Below are positions 33,567 to 42,195 of a stretch of 64,000 bases of DNA, in pieces (positions within the stretch are counted from its first letter, which is position 1; the number at the start of each line of letters is the position of its first letter). The DNA is taken from positions 806,001 through 870,000 of the forward strand of contig NZ_WRXN01000001.1 in assembly GCF_009758205.1 (NCBI RefSeq). The letters are read 5' to 3'. Origin of the DNA: Chitinophaga tropicalis (GTDB lineage Bacteria; Bacteroidota; Bacteroidia; Chitinophagales; Chitinophagaceae). Made by a program: the position numbers and the translations under genes. The notes beneath the pieces are model-generated. The model did not search any database, was not told the origin of the DNA, and saw nothing but the letters and a program-made list of their open reading frames with translations.

Positions 33567-34919
33567 CTAGATATTATACTTTTCCAGTCTCCTGTAAAGT
33601 GCCGCCCTGCTCAATCCCAGTTCTTTGGCCGCTTCGGTGATATTGCCGTTGCATTTCTTCATTGCCTGGGTGATGATGTTGCGTTCCATTTCTTCAAGAT
33701 TATAACCTGTGTTGAAAGACTGGTCCTGTACTGGGTTCTTTACAAACACATCTTTGGGCAACAGGGTTTTACCCTGGGAGAGGATCACCGCCCTTTCCAT
33801 GGCATGCTGTAATTCGCGGATATTGCCTGGCCAGTCATGCTGCTGCAGCTGTTGTACCAGCGATTCATGCAGGGAGCTGACAGGGCGTTTATATTTGGAG
33901 GCATATACATGCAGGAAATGTTCTGCCAGGGGAATGATATCTTCTTTCCTTTCGCGCAGGGGAGGCAGTTGTATCTCTATTGTGTTGATACGGTACAGCA
34001 GGTCCTGGCGGAACAGGTGTTGTGCTGCCAGTTGAACAATATCCCTGTTGGTGGCGCAGATAAGACGTACATCTACAGGAACGGCCTTGTTGCTACCTAC
34101 TTTTGTAACGGCTCTGTTTTGCAGTACGGTGAGCAGCTTTGCCTGGAAGGGGAGGGAGATGTTCCCTATCTCGTCCAGGAAGATGGTGCCGTTGGCGGCT
34201 TCTTCAAAACGGCCGGAACGGTCTTCCCTGGCGTCTGTAAAAGCGCCTTTCACATGGCCGAACAGCTCACTTTCAAAGAGTGTTTCGCTGATGGCGCCCA
34301 GGTCTACACTTACAAAAGGTTTTTTGCCGCGTTGGGAAAGCTGGTGAATATGTCTTGCCAGCATATCTTTGCCGGTACCGTTCTCGCCCAGGATAAGGAC
34401 ATTGGCATCTGTAGAAGCTACTCTTTCTGCTGTATCCAGTACCTGCATCATGGAAGGGCTGCTGCCAATGATATTGATGCCGGACTGGGAGGTGGCAGGG
34501 GGAGGCGCAGGCTTGTCTTTCAACCCGGTTTTCTTGCTGTATGCCGCCTGCATGGTGGCCAGCAGCTTTTCATTTTCCCAGGGTTTCAGGACAAAGTCTG
34601 TAGCGCCGGCCTTAATGGCGCGGACAGCCATTTCCACATCGCCATAGGCGGTGAACATCACTACCGCAGCATCCGGGCGTACGTCCAGGATGCGGTCCAG
34701 CCATTCAAAGCCTTCCTTACCGCTGCTAAGATCGCGGGTAAAGTTCATGTCCAGCAGGATCACATCGTACTCAAAATTTGTGACGAGGTAGGGTATCTTC
34801 TGCGGATTGCGTTCAAAATCTACTTGTTCAAAGTGACGTTTTAACAACAGGCGGGCGGCGCGAAGCACATCCATATCGTCATCCACAATAAGAATCTTTC
34901 CTTGCAAGGGTGTGGTCAT
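33567..34919 (-). CDS. Sigma-54-dependent NtrC-family response regulator
   Basis: A 450-residue activator. Residues 1-125 are a receiver domain with the phosphorylated aspartate in DVILLDMNFTRDLSSGKEGF. A sigma-54 AAA+ domain follows (residues about 150-375): Walker A ILGENGTGKDMLARHI, Walker B TIFLDEIGN, and the sigma-54 contact loop GAFTDA in place of GAFTGA. The C-terminal Fis-type helix-turn-helix reads NGNITEAAKELGLSRAALYR. It starts about 365 bases from the exporter operon, which it probably activates. The partner kinase lies immediately downstream. Confidence 0.94.
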   Translation of the reverse strand: MTTPLQGKILIVDDDMDVLRAARLLLKRHFEQVDFERNPQKIPYLVTNFEYDVILLDMNFTRDLSSGKEGFEWLDRILDVRPDAAVVMFTAYGDVEMAVRAIKAGATDFVLKPWENEKLLATMQAAYSKKTGLKDKPAPPPATSQSGINIIGSSPSMMQVLDTAERVASTDANVLILGENGTGKDMLARHIHQLSQRGKKPFVSVDLGAISETLFESELFGHVKGAFTDAREDRSGRFEEAANGTIFLDEIGNISLPFQAKLLTVLQNRAVTKVGSNKAVPVDVRLICATNRDIVQLAAQHLFRQDLLYRINTIEIQLPPLRERKEDIIPLAEHFLHVYASKYKRPVSSLHESLVQQLQQHDWPGNIRELQHAMERAVILSQGKTLLPKDVFVKNPVQDQSFNTGYNLEEMERNIITQAMKKCNGNITEAAKELGLSRAALYRRLEKYNI

Positions 34920-34980
34920 ATCAACTACTTATATCTGATTATGTTGGTGGTGTATCAGTTTGAGCTTTTACCAGGTAGTC

Positions 34981-34995
34981 TGGCCCTGCGGGCCA
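34981..34995. repeat. Short palindrome tggccc-tgc-gggcca
   Basis: A six-base-pair stem with a three-base loop inside the divergent regulatory region; similar to the other tGGCC-NNN-GGCCa elements, but here not after a gene. Confidence 0.4.
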
Positions 34996-35236
34996 AACTG
35001 AAACACGACCGATTATTGGTAATATACCCGCAAATGACGTTCCCGGCAGGGGATGGGGACTTATTGCCGGTGACGGATGCGGCCACTGGCAATATTATAA
35101 AAAGATTTCGGTTTTCTCAGTGCCTGTGGGGCGGTCTGGCGAAATTGTCCGGAAATGAACGTGCGGTGTACGTTACAGAACGTTGATTTGACGGGAGGAT
35201 GGCTGCAAACCTGCTATGGTAAAGGGTTTTTAGCTT

Positions 35237-35251
35237 TGGCATGCCGGTTGT
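35237..35251 (+). promoter_or_regulatory. Sigma-54 (-24/-12) promoter of the exporter operon
   Basis: TGGCATG-ccgg-TTGT matches the sigma-54 consensus TGGCACG-N4-TTGC with correct spacing; -24 GG is intact and the -12 element has GT in place of GC. The ATG of the first exporter gene lies 32 bases downstream. The neighbouring activator belongs to the sigma-54 class, which strengthens the call. Confidence 0.65.
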
Positions 35252-35283
35252 CTTACCTGTATGGCAAAGTTTTACAATCATTT

Positions 35284-36531
35284 ATGGATAAGAAAATAGA
35301 AAAAAAGTTTTGGTCAAAGAAGCGTATCACCCTGGTGTGCGGAGGAGCGGTAGTAGCATTGCTGCTGCTGTATAACCTGATCTTTGCTGATCACCGCTCC
35401 AAGCTGAATGTGGAGAAAGATAAGATCACCATCTCTTCCGTTACAAAAGGCACCTTCGATCAGTATATAGCTGTTACTGCAGTTGTGTTACCCCTGAAAA
35501 CCATCCGCCTGGACGCTATTGTAGGTGGATATGTAAGCCAGAAATACCTGGAAGGCGGTAGTATGGTAAAAAGAGGTGACAGTATCCTCCGGCTGGAGAA
35601 CCAGAACCTGATGATGGATTTCGTGAACCATGAGACCGAGATATACAGGTTGATCAATGAGCTGCAGAATACCAGGCAGTCCCTCAAACAGAACCGCTTC
35701 ACCATGCAGCAGACCGTAGCCAGCCTGGATTACCAGATAGAACAGGCAAAAGACCTGTATGACCGTACCAAACAGCTGGTAGATGAGAAAATAGTGTCAA
35801 GACAGGAATTCAACAAAAATAAGATAGAATACGAGCGGCTGGTAAAGCAACGGCAGATAGAGATAGAAAGCCAGCAGTTCCAGGAAGAGAATGCGAGGAT
35901 ACAGATAGAAAGGCTGGAATCTACCATCCAGCGTACGCAACGTAACCTTCAGATGATGAAAGACAATCTGAACAACCTGGTGTTAAAGGCCCCTATAGAT
36001 GGTCAGCTTTCTTCTGTAGATGCAGAAGTAGGTGGAAGCATCACTGCAGGTCAGAACATAGGTCAGATAGATGACCTGAACGGGTTCAAAATGCGGGCGG
36101 AAGTGGATGAGCACTATGTTGCCCGTGTGTTTGCCGGCCTGAAGGCATCCTTTGAATTCAACGGTAAAACCTATCCCCTGGAAATCATCAAGGTATACCC
36201 GGAAATAAAGAATAGCCGGTTCAATGTAGATATGAAGTTTGAAAAAGAAACGCCGGAAGGCATACGCCGCGGACAATCTTCCCCTATCCGCCTGGAGCTG
36301 GGTAAGTCTTCCTCTGCTATACTGCTGCCGGTAGGAGGTTTCTTCTCAGATACCGGTGGTAACTGGGTGTATGTAGTAGATAAGAGTGGTAAACGTGCGG
36401 TAAAACGTAATATTTCCCTCGGACAAAAGAACCCGCAATATTTTGAAGTACTGGAAGGATTGCAGGAAGGAGAACAGGTTATCACCTCTTCCTATGAGAA
36501 TTTCGGTGACAAAGAGGTTTTAGTATTTTAG
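35284..36531 (+). CDS. Periplasmic adaptor subunit (HlyD/MacA-like) of the exporter
   Basis: A 415-residue membrane fusion protein. Residues 17-36 are a membrane anchor (ITLVCGGAVVALLLLYNLIF). A lipoyl-like half motif (LDAIVGGYVSQKYLEGGSMV) is followed by a long coiled coil (about residues 110-230) and the second lipoyl half (LVLKAPIDGQLSSVDAEVGG). Beta-barrel and membrane-proximal parts complete the adaptor. It connects the inner-membrane ABC permease to the TolC-like channel. First gene of the operon, with the start at ATG 35284, 32 bases after a -24/-12 promoter. A second, different adaptor is encoded at the operon end. Confidence 0.9.
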   Translation: MDKKIEKKFWSKKRITLVCGGAVVALLLLYNLIFADHRSKLNVEKDKITISSVTKGTFDQYIAVTAVVLPLKTIRLDAIVGGYVSQKYLEGGSMVKRGDSILRLENQNLMMDFVNHETEIYRLINELQNTRQSLKQNRFTMQQTVASLDYQIEQAKDLYDRTKQLVDEKIVSRQEFNKNKIEYERLVKQRQIEIESQQFQEENARIQIERLESTIQRTQRNLQMMKDNLNNLVLKAPIDGQLSSVDAEVGGSITAGQNIGQIDDLNGFKMRAEVDEHYVARVFAGLKASFEFNGKTYPLEIIKVYPEIKNSRFNVDMKFEKETPEGIRRGQSSPIRLELGKSSSAILLPVGGFFSDTGGNWVYVVDKSGKRAVKRNISLGQKNPQYFEVLEGLQEGEQVITSSYENFGDKEVLVF

Positions 36532-36549
36532 TTACAGTTGTTTTAGTCC

Positions 36550-36596
36550 TGGCCGTGGCCTCTGCTTAACTGCAGGGGTTACGCCACGGATGGCCA
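36550..36596 (+). other. Intercistronic stem-loop between adaptor and ATPase genes
   Basis: tggcc-gtggc and gccac-ggat-ggcca pair with a four-base bulge, closing a loop that itself holds cctctgc/gcaggg. It has no T-run and is not a terminator; it may set mRNA stability or processing. Confidence 0.4.
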
Positions 36597-36631
36597 TATT
36601 AACACCATTTTTAGTTATTAAACCATAATCA

Positions 36632-37321
36632 ATGATACGCACGGTTAATCTGCAAAAGATCTTTACTACAGAGGAAATAGAAACTTCGGCCCTGAATGGG
36701 ATCAACATGGAAGTGAGGGAGGGTGAGTTTGTTGCTATCATGGGCCCTTCCGGTTGCGGAAAGTCTACCCTGCTGAATATACTGGGCCTGCTGGACAATC
36801 CCAGTGGAGGTGAATACCATTTCTGGGACCATGAAGTAGCCAGGATGAGCGAGCGCCAACGTGCGCAGCTGCGTAAGGGCTCTATCGGGTTTGTATTCCA
36901 GAGTTTTAACCTCATTGATGAACTGACCGTATTCGAGAATGTGGAATTACCGTTGCTGTACCTGAAAGTTCCCTCAAGTGAGCGTAAGCAGAAAGTAGAG
37001 GAAGTGCTGGAACGCATGAACATCATGCACCGCCGTAATCACTTCCCTCAGCAGCTGTCTGGTGGTCAGCAGCAGCGTGTGGCTATTGCCAGGGCCGTTG
37101 TTGCCAAGCCTAAAATGATCCTGGCGGATGAGCCTACAGGTAACCTGGACTCTACCAACGGTGAAGAGGTGATGAAATTGTTGCAGGAGCTGAATGAAGC
37201 CGGTACTACCATGATCATGGTAACTCACAGCCCTTATGATGCCGGCTTTGCCCATCGTGTTGTGAACCTGTTTGACGGTAAAGTAGTGACCGAGAATATC
37301 AAGGAACAATTTCATGTGTAA
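36632..37321 (+). CDS. ABC transporter ATPase (MacB/LolD type), first copy
   Basis: A 229-residue ATPase. Walker A GPSGCGKSTLLNILGLLD, Q-loop FVFQSFNLIDELTVFENVEL, signature LSGGQQQRVAIARA, Walker B MILADEPTGNLDS and the H-loop VTHSPYDAGFA are all intact. The family powers FtsX/MacB permeases that act as mechanotransmitters rather than classical transporters. It lies 100 bases after the adaptor and 22 bases before the first permease. Confidence 0.95.
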   Translation: MIRTVNLQKIFTTEEIETSALNGINMEVREGEFVAIMGPSGCGKSTLLNILGLLDNPSGGEYHFWDHEVARMSERQRAQLRKGSIGFVFQSFNLIDELTVFENVELPLLYLKVPSSERKQKVEEVLERMNIMHRRNHFPQQLSGGQQQRVAIARAVVAKPKMILADEPTGNLDSTNGEEVMKLLQELNEAGTTMIMVTHSPYDAGFAHRVVNLFDGKVVTENIKEQFHV

Positions 37322-37343
37322 GATCATCGTCTAAAAAATTGTT

Positions 37344-39704
37344 ATGATCAGCAATTACCTGCGCCTTGGCTGGCGGAATATTCTCCGGCAAAAACTTTAT
37401 AGTGGTATAAATATTGGCGGCCTTGCACTGGGGCTTGCGGTAGGTATCTTACTGCTGATTTGGGTGCAGGATGAATTAAGCTATGACAAATTCCATAAGA
37501 ACGGAGAGCAGATATACAGAGCCAGCGTAACCTTCACTTCCGGTAAGGACGTACAGACCTGGACCGGTCTTCCTGCCCCCCTGGGGGCTCATGCGGTGAA
37601 GGAAATACCCGGGGTGGAAAGTTTTGTCAGGATAAGAGGCAACTGGGGCAGTATTTCAAAGCTCACATATGGAGATAAGGATTTCTTCGATGTGAATTGT
37701 GCTTACACTGACGCCTCGTTCTTTACCTTTTTCAGCTTCCCGTTAATAAGAGGAAATGTACAGCATCCTTTCCCGGACAATGCTTCTGTGGTGCTGACCC
37801 GCAGTACGGCAAAGAAATATTTCGGCACTGATAATGCCATTGGTAAGGTGCTGAGGGTAAATGATAAAACAAACTATACCGTAACCGGCATAATTGAGGA
37901 TTTCCCTGAACAATCCAGTATCAGGTTTGATTTCCTGCTACCTTATGGTATACTGGCGCAGGAATTTGGCAAGAATACTTACTGGGGATCGCTGGATGGC
38001 GACTGGGGAGATTTTTTCTTTGACACTTACCTGCGGCTTTCTCCTAATGCCTTGCCTGGAAAGGTAGCGGCACAGCTGGCCCGGTTAAGGCCGGATTCCA
38101 AGCCAGACCCCAGCATGCGTTATAATATACAGCCGCTAAAGGATATGCATCTGTACAATCCTGACCAGAGTGAAGGTAGTATTAAGATAGTCAGGATCTT
38201 CCTCATAATAGCAATAGTTATCCTGCTCATAGCCTGTGTAAATTATGTGAACCTTTCTACAGCCAGGGCCATACAGAGGGCGGGAGAGATAGGCGTTCGT
38301 AAAATGATCGGCGCCACCAGGGGGCAGCTGTTCATGCAGTTTCTCTGGGAATCTGTACTTGTGTTCTTATTATCTCTTGTACTGGCACTGATAATGATAG
38401 TCCTTGTTATTCCCTTCTATAGTAATCTTACTGACAAACATCTCTCTTTAACCCTCCATAACCTGCAGCTGATAGTGGCCATAGGCTTGTCTATGTTGCT
38501 TACGCTTGTTGTTGCGGGTATTTATCCTGCAGTATTACTATCGTCATTTAACCCTTTAAAAGCATTAAAAGGACGGCTGGCGCCGGGTTCCGGCAATATC
38601 TCATTCCGTAAGGCACTTGTAGTGGTACAGTTCCTCATAGCTACCGTATTGATAGTAAGTACGCTGGTAGTAGCGCAGCAGCTGAGTTATATCAGGCATA
38701 AAGAACTAGGATATAATAAGGAAAATGTATTCACGTTTGCTTCAGGAGGTATGGGAGAGCATATTGCCAGTGCGGTGGATGAATTATCTGCCGCAGCAGG
38801 CGTAGCCGGTGTATCTACCGCCAACCAGGACCTGATACATGTTGATAATAGCACGGGGGATACTGAATGGGACGGGAAAGAGAAGGACGCCTCCATGATA
38901 TTCCGTAATATAGGAACAGATAAGGACTTCCTGAGCGTTATGAAGTTACAGCTGGTAGCAGGCCAAAACTTCTTTGGCAACTCTTCAGATTCTGCGCGTT
39001 ATATCGTCAACGAAACTGCTGTCAGGATGATGGGAATGAAAGACCCTGTGGGTAAGCGGTTCAAGCTGTGGAGCCGGGAAGGTATTATTGCCGGTGTAGT
39101 GAAGGACTTTCACTATTCTTCATTGCATGAGAGGATTGGTCCGCTGGTATTTTATTACCAGCCTAACAGCTGGAAGATCTATGTACGTACTACGGGAAAG
39201 GATACCCCAAAGGCAATAGCTGTTGCTGAAAAATTATATAAACGTTACAATGAAGGATATCCTTTCAGCTATTCATTTGTAGACCAGGACCTGGATAAAA
39301 TGTACCATACAGACCAGCGTACAGGCCGCCTGTTCAATTACTTTGCCGGTATAGCCATCTTTATCAGCTGCCTTGGATTGTTTGGCCTGGCCACATTTGC
39401 CACAGGGCAGCGTATAAAAGAAATAGGCGTCAGGAAGGTACTGGGCGCTTCCATCACCAATATTATAACATTACTTACTACAGACTTCATGAAAATTGTT
39501 TGTGTGGCCATCCTGGTGGCTATCCCCATAGCCTGGTATACGATGGACAAATGGCTGCAGGACTATGCCTACCGTATAGCCATCCAGTGGTGGGTATTCG
39601 GACTGGCGGGCGGCATAGCCGTTATGGTGGCATTATGTACCGTTAGTTTCCAGGCAGTAAAAGCCGCACTCATGAATCCTGTACGGTCACTTAAAACAGA
39701 ATAG
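37344..39704 (+). CDS. FtsX/MacB-family permease, first of three tandem copies
   Basis: A 786-residue permease built of two MacB-type halves, each with a periplasmic domain and an FtsX domain. The opening segment WRNILRQKLYSGINIGGLAL is the usual MacB_PCD start; membrane segments lie near residues 20-40, 286-308, 340-360, 380-405, 425-445 and in the last 130 residues. Coupling-helix motifs GEIGVRKMIGA and KEIGVRKVLGA occur in the two halves. The protein ends in MNPVRSLKTE. It pairs with the flanking ATPase genes. The next permease begins four bases after its stop. Confidence 0.93.
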   Translation: MISNYLRLGWRNILRQKLYSGINIGGLALGLAVGILLLIWVQDELSYDKFHKNGEQIYRASVTFTSGKDVQTWTGLPAPLGAHAVKEIPGVESFVRIRGNWGSISKLTYGDKDFFDVNCAYTDASFFTFFSFPLIRGNVQHPFPDNASVVLTRSTAKKYFGTDNAIGKVLRVNDKTNYTVTGIIEDFPEQSSIRFDFLLPYGILAQEFGKNTYWGSLDGDWGDFFFDTYLRLSPNALPGKVAAQLARLRPDSKPDPSMRYNIQPLKDMHLYNPDQSEGSIKIVRIFLIIAIVILLIACVNYVNLSTARAIQRAGEIGVRKMIGATRGQLFMQFLWESVLVFLLSLVLALIMIVLVIPFYSNLTDKHLSLTLHNLQLIVAIGLSMLLTLVVAGIYPAVLLSSFNPLKALKGRLAPGSGNISFRKALVVVQFLIATVLIVSTLVVAQQLSYIRHKELGYNKENVFTFASGGMGEHIASAVDELSAAAGVAGVSTANQDLIHVDNSTGDTEWDGKEKDASMIFRNIGTDKDFLSVMKLQLVAGQNFFGNSSDSARYIVNETAVRMMGMKDPVGKRFKLWSREGIIAGVVKDFHYSSLHERIGPLVFYYQPNSWKIYVRTTGKDTPKAIAVAEKLYKRYNEGYPFSYSFVDQDLDKMYHTDQRTGRLFNYFAGIAIFISCLGLFGLATFATGQRIKEIGVRKVLGASITNIITLLTTDFMKIVCVAILVAIPIAWYTMDKWLQDYAYRIAIQWWVFGLAGGIAVMVALCTVSFQAVKAALMNPVRSLKTE

Positions 39705-39708
39705 TATT

Positions 39709-42099
39709 ATGATCCGGAACTATTTAAAGATTGCATGGAGGAATATCAGGAAGCAGAAGTTCTATGCTATCCTGAATATCCTGGGACTTACAATAGGTAT
39801 GACCTGTTGCTTTCTGATCTTCATGTATGTAAGATTTGAACTGAGCTATGATACTTTCCATAAACAGGGAGATCATATATACAGGGTGGTGACTGACGTA
39901 AAAACGCCGACAGAGCTGATAGAGAGTGGTATTACCTCTATGCCTATGGGGCCGAATATCAACGCTGATTTTCCGGAAGTGAAAGCTTGCGTAAGAATAT
40001 TGCAGGATGATATGCTGGTGTTGGCGGGAGAGAATAAATACCATGAATCTAAAGTGCTGGTAGCGGATTCCGGCTTTTTCAGCATGTTCTCTTTCCCCTT
40101 GATAAGGGGAGATATCAAGAGGGTGCTGGCGGAGCCTTTTTCCCTGGTATTGTCTGAAAGCAAGGCAAAGAAATATTTTGGGAATGCAGACCCTATTGGT
40201 AAAACCTTAGAGGTGGAAGGAAAGAAATATACGATGAAAGTAACCGGTATTATGAAAGATATACCGGAAAATTCCCATCTGCCTTTTGATATGGTGGTAT
40301 CAATGACCACTGCTTCCAAGGGGCTTGGAGTAGACCTGGAAAACAGCTGGGGTAATTTTGGCGCTATGACCTACCTGTTGCTTGAGCCGGGAGCAGATGC
40401 AACGAAACTGGAGAGGAAACTGCCTGACTTCATGGAAAGGCATGTGGGTAAAATGATGAAGACCAGCAACATGTACTACACGCTGCACCTGGAGCGCCTG
40501 AAGGATGTTTATATGACATCCAAAAAGACGGCGCCGGTGAAAGGTAGTGTAACCAACGTTTATATCTTTTCATTCATTGCCCTTTTTATTATGCTGATTG
40601 CGGTGATCAACTTTGTGAACCTGGCTACGGCAAGAGCTACGGAAAGGGCGCGCGAGGTAGGAGTAAGGAAAGCTGTGGGCGCTTATGAAGGCCAGCTGAC
40701 CCTGCAATTTCTCTGTGAAACACTGGTGTTGGCTTTGGTAGCCTTTGTACTGTCTCTCGTATTGTGCCAGTTGTTGTTGCCCGCGTTCAATATGCTGTCC
40801 GGAAAGGAGATCGCCCGTTACATATTTGCGAATGCTGCGGTAATATGGTTCTTCCTGATAGCTGTTGCGACAGGGCTGCTGGCAGGCATTTATCCGGCAG
40901 TGGTGCTGTCTTCCTACAAGCCTGTAGTTGTACTGAAAGGCGCTTTCAGCAGCAGTACCAAAGGGCTGTTCCTGCGGCAGGGGCTTGTTATTCTGCAGTT
41001 TGCCATCACAATAATACTGATTGCAGGGGTACTGATCGTTTATCATCAGCTTACCTATATGCAGGAAAAGGACCTGGGATTTAAGAAAGAACAACAGCTG
41101 GTAATAGAGTTAAGAGGAATTGAGAAGAAGGAAGATAAATGGGTGAATATAAAGCAGGAGATCCTGCAAATGCCGGGAGTGACCGGGGTAACTCTCAGCT
41201 CTTCTATTCCCAGCAGGGAGCATAGCTCTGCCTATAGCAAAATGGAGATGAAGAGCGGGGAGATGCAGGCAAGTAATATTGACGTTTATTTCGTGGATTT
41301 CGACTTTATAAAGCAGTACGGTATAAAGGTGATAGCGGGACGTGACATTTCAGGTCAGATGGGTACTGACAGTACCAGGGCCATGCTGGTGAATGAAGCT
41401 ACAGTTAAATCATTAGGATATTCGAAACCGGAGGATATTGTTGGCAAACGTTTCTCGCAATGGGGGCGTGATGGAAAAGTAGTAGGCGTAGTGAAGAATT
41501 TCAACTATCATTCTCTGCGGGATGATATTCACCCTCTCACCATCCGTTTTGAACCGGGCAGCTTTGAGCTTGTCACCATTGGCGTACGTCCGGAGCAGGC
41601 GAAGAAGGTGGTGGCCGGTGTTGAAAGCCTGTATAACCGTTATGCACCTGACGGACGGTTTGAATATTTCTTTGTAGACGACGCCTTTAACCGTCAGTAC
41701 GGGAATGAAGAACGTTTTGGCCGCCTGGTACTGACAGCCACCCTGCTGGCTATCTCGCTGGCTGTGCTCGGGTTGCTGGGGCTGATCTCCTACATAGTGA
41801 TACAACGTACAAAGGAGATAGGTATCAGGAAAGTGCTGGGTGCTTCTGTAGGAAGTATACTTTTCCTCCTTTCAAAAGACTTTTTAAAACTGGTGCTTAT
41901 TGCACTGCTTATAGCTATGCCATTGTCCTGGTACCTTATGTACCAATGGCTGCAGGAGTTTGCATACCGTATCAATATACACTGGTCTGTATTCCTGCTG
42001 GCGGGCGCATTGGCACTGATCATCGCATTCCTGGCAATGAGCCTGCAAACAGTAAGGGCAGCGCTCAGCAACCCGGTAAGATCATTAAGAACGGAATAG
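39709..42099 (+). CDS. FtsX/MacB-family permease, second of three tandem copies
   Basis: A 796-residue paralogue of the preceding permease with the same two-half layout: start YLKIAWRNIRKQKFYAILNI, coupling motifs REVGVRKAVGA and KEIGIRKVLGA, membrane segments at the same places and the C-terminal NPVRSLRTE. It begins four bases after the first permease stop, so the two are translationally coupled. The three copies have diverged clearly, which suggests specialised subunits rather than a recent duplication. Confidence 0.93.
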   Translation: MIRNYLKIAWRNIRKQKFYAILNILGLTIGMTCCFLIFMYVRFELSYDTFHKQGDHIYRVVTDVKTPTELIESGITSMPMGPNINADFPEVKACVRILQDDMLVLAGENKYHESKVLVADSGFFSMFSFPLIRGDIKRVLAEPFSLVLSESKAKKYFGNADPIGKTLEVEGKKYTMKVTGIMKDIPENSHLPFDMVVSMTTASKGLGVDLENSWGNFGAMTYLLLEPGADATKLERKLPDFMERHVGKMMKTSNMYYTLHLERLKDVYMTSKKTAPVKGSVTNVYIFSFIALFIMLIAVINFVNLATARATERAREVGVRKAVGAYEGQLTLQFLCETLVLALVAFVLSLVLCQLLLPAFNMLSGKEIARYIFANAAVIWFFLIAVATGLLAGIYPAVVLSSYKPVVVLKGAFSSSTKGLFLRQGLVILQFAITIILIAGVLIVYHQLTYMQEKDLGFKKEQQLVIELRGIEKKEDKWVNIKQEILQMPGVTGVTLSSSIPSREHSSAYSKMEMKSGEMQASNIDVYFVDFDFIKQYGIKVIAGRDISGQMGTDSTRAMLVNEATVKSLGYSKPEDIVGKRFSQWGRDGKVVGVVKNFNYHSLRDDIHPLTIRFEPGSFELVTIGVRPEQAKKVVAGVESLYNRYAPDGRFEYFFVDDAFNRQYGNEERFGRLVLTATLLAISLAVLGLLGLISYIVIQRTKEIGIRKVLGASVGSILFLLSKDFLKLVLIALLIAMPLSWYLMYQWLQEFAYRINIHWSVFLLAGALALIIAFLAMSLQTVRAALSNPVRSLRTE

Positions 42100-42195
42100 G
42101 TCTTTAAAGTTCGTTACGTTAAAATGACAAGTAAAAAATGAAGTGGGCGGGTGTCTACCGGCCCTTACCTTTTTAACAGCCTTCAAAAGGAGCTT

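Larger units (their letters stand above)
34920..35283. promoter_or_regulatory. Divergent regulatory region between the response regulator and exporter operons
   Basis: Non-coding region of 364 bases. It holds a sigma-54-type promoter (35237-35251), an imperfect dyad attgcc...ggcaat at 35062-35094, a dyad cagtttg...caaactg at 34956-35000 and a tggccc-tgc-gggcca palindrome at 34981-34995. The two large dyads sit 140-290 bases upstream of the promoter, the place where NtrC-type activators bind. Confidence 0.6.

Noticed and set aside
33837..34844. Plus-strand open frame of 335 codons
   Set aside because: It lies wholly inside the opposite-strand sigma-54 regulator gene and shows no domain.
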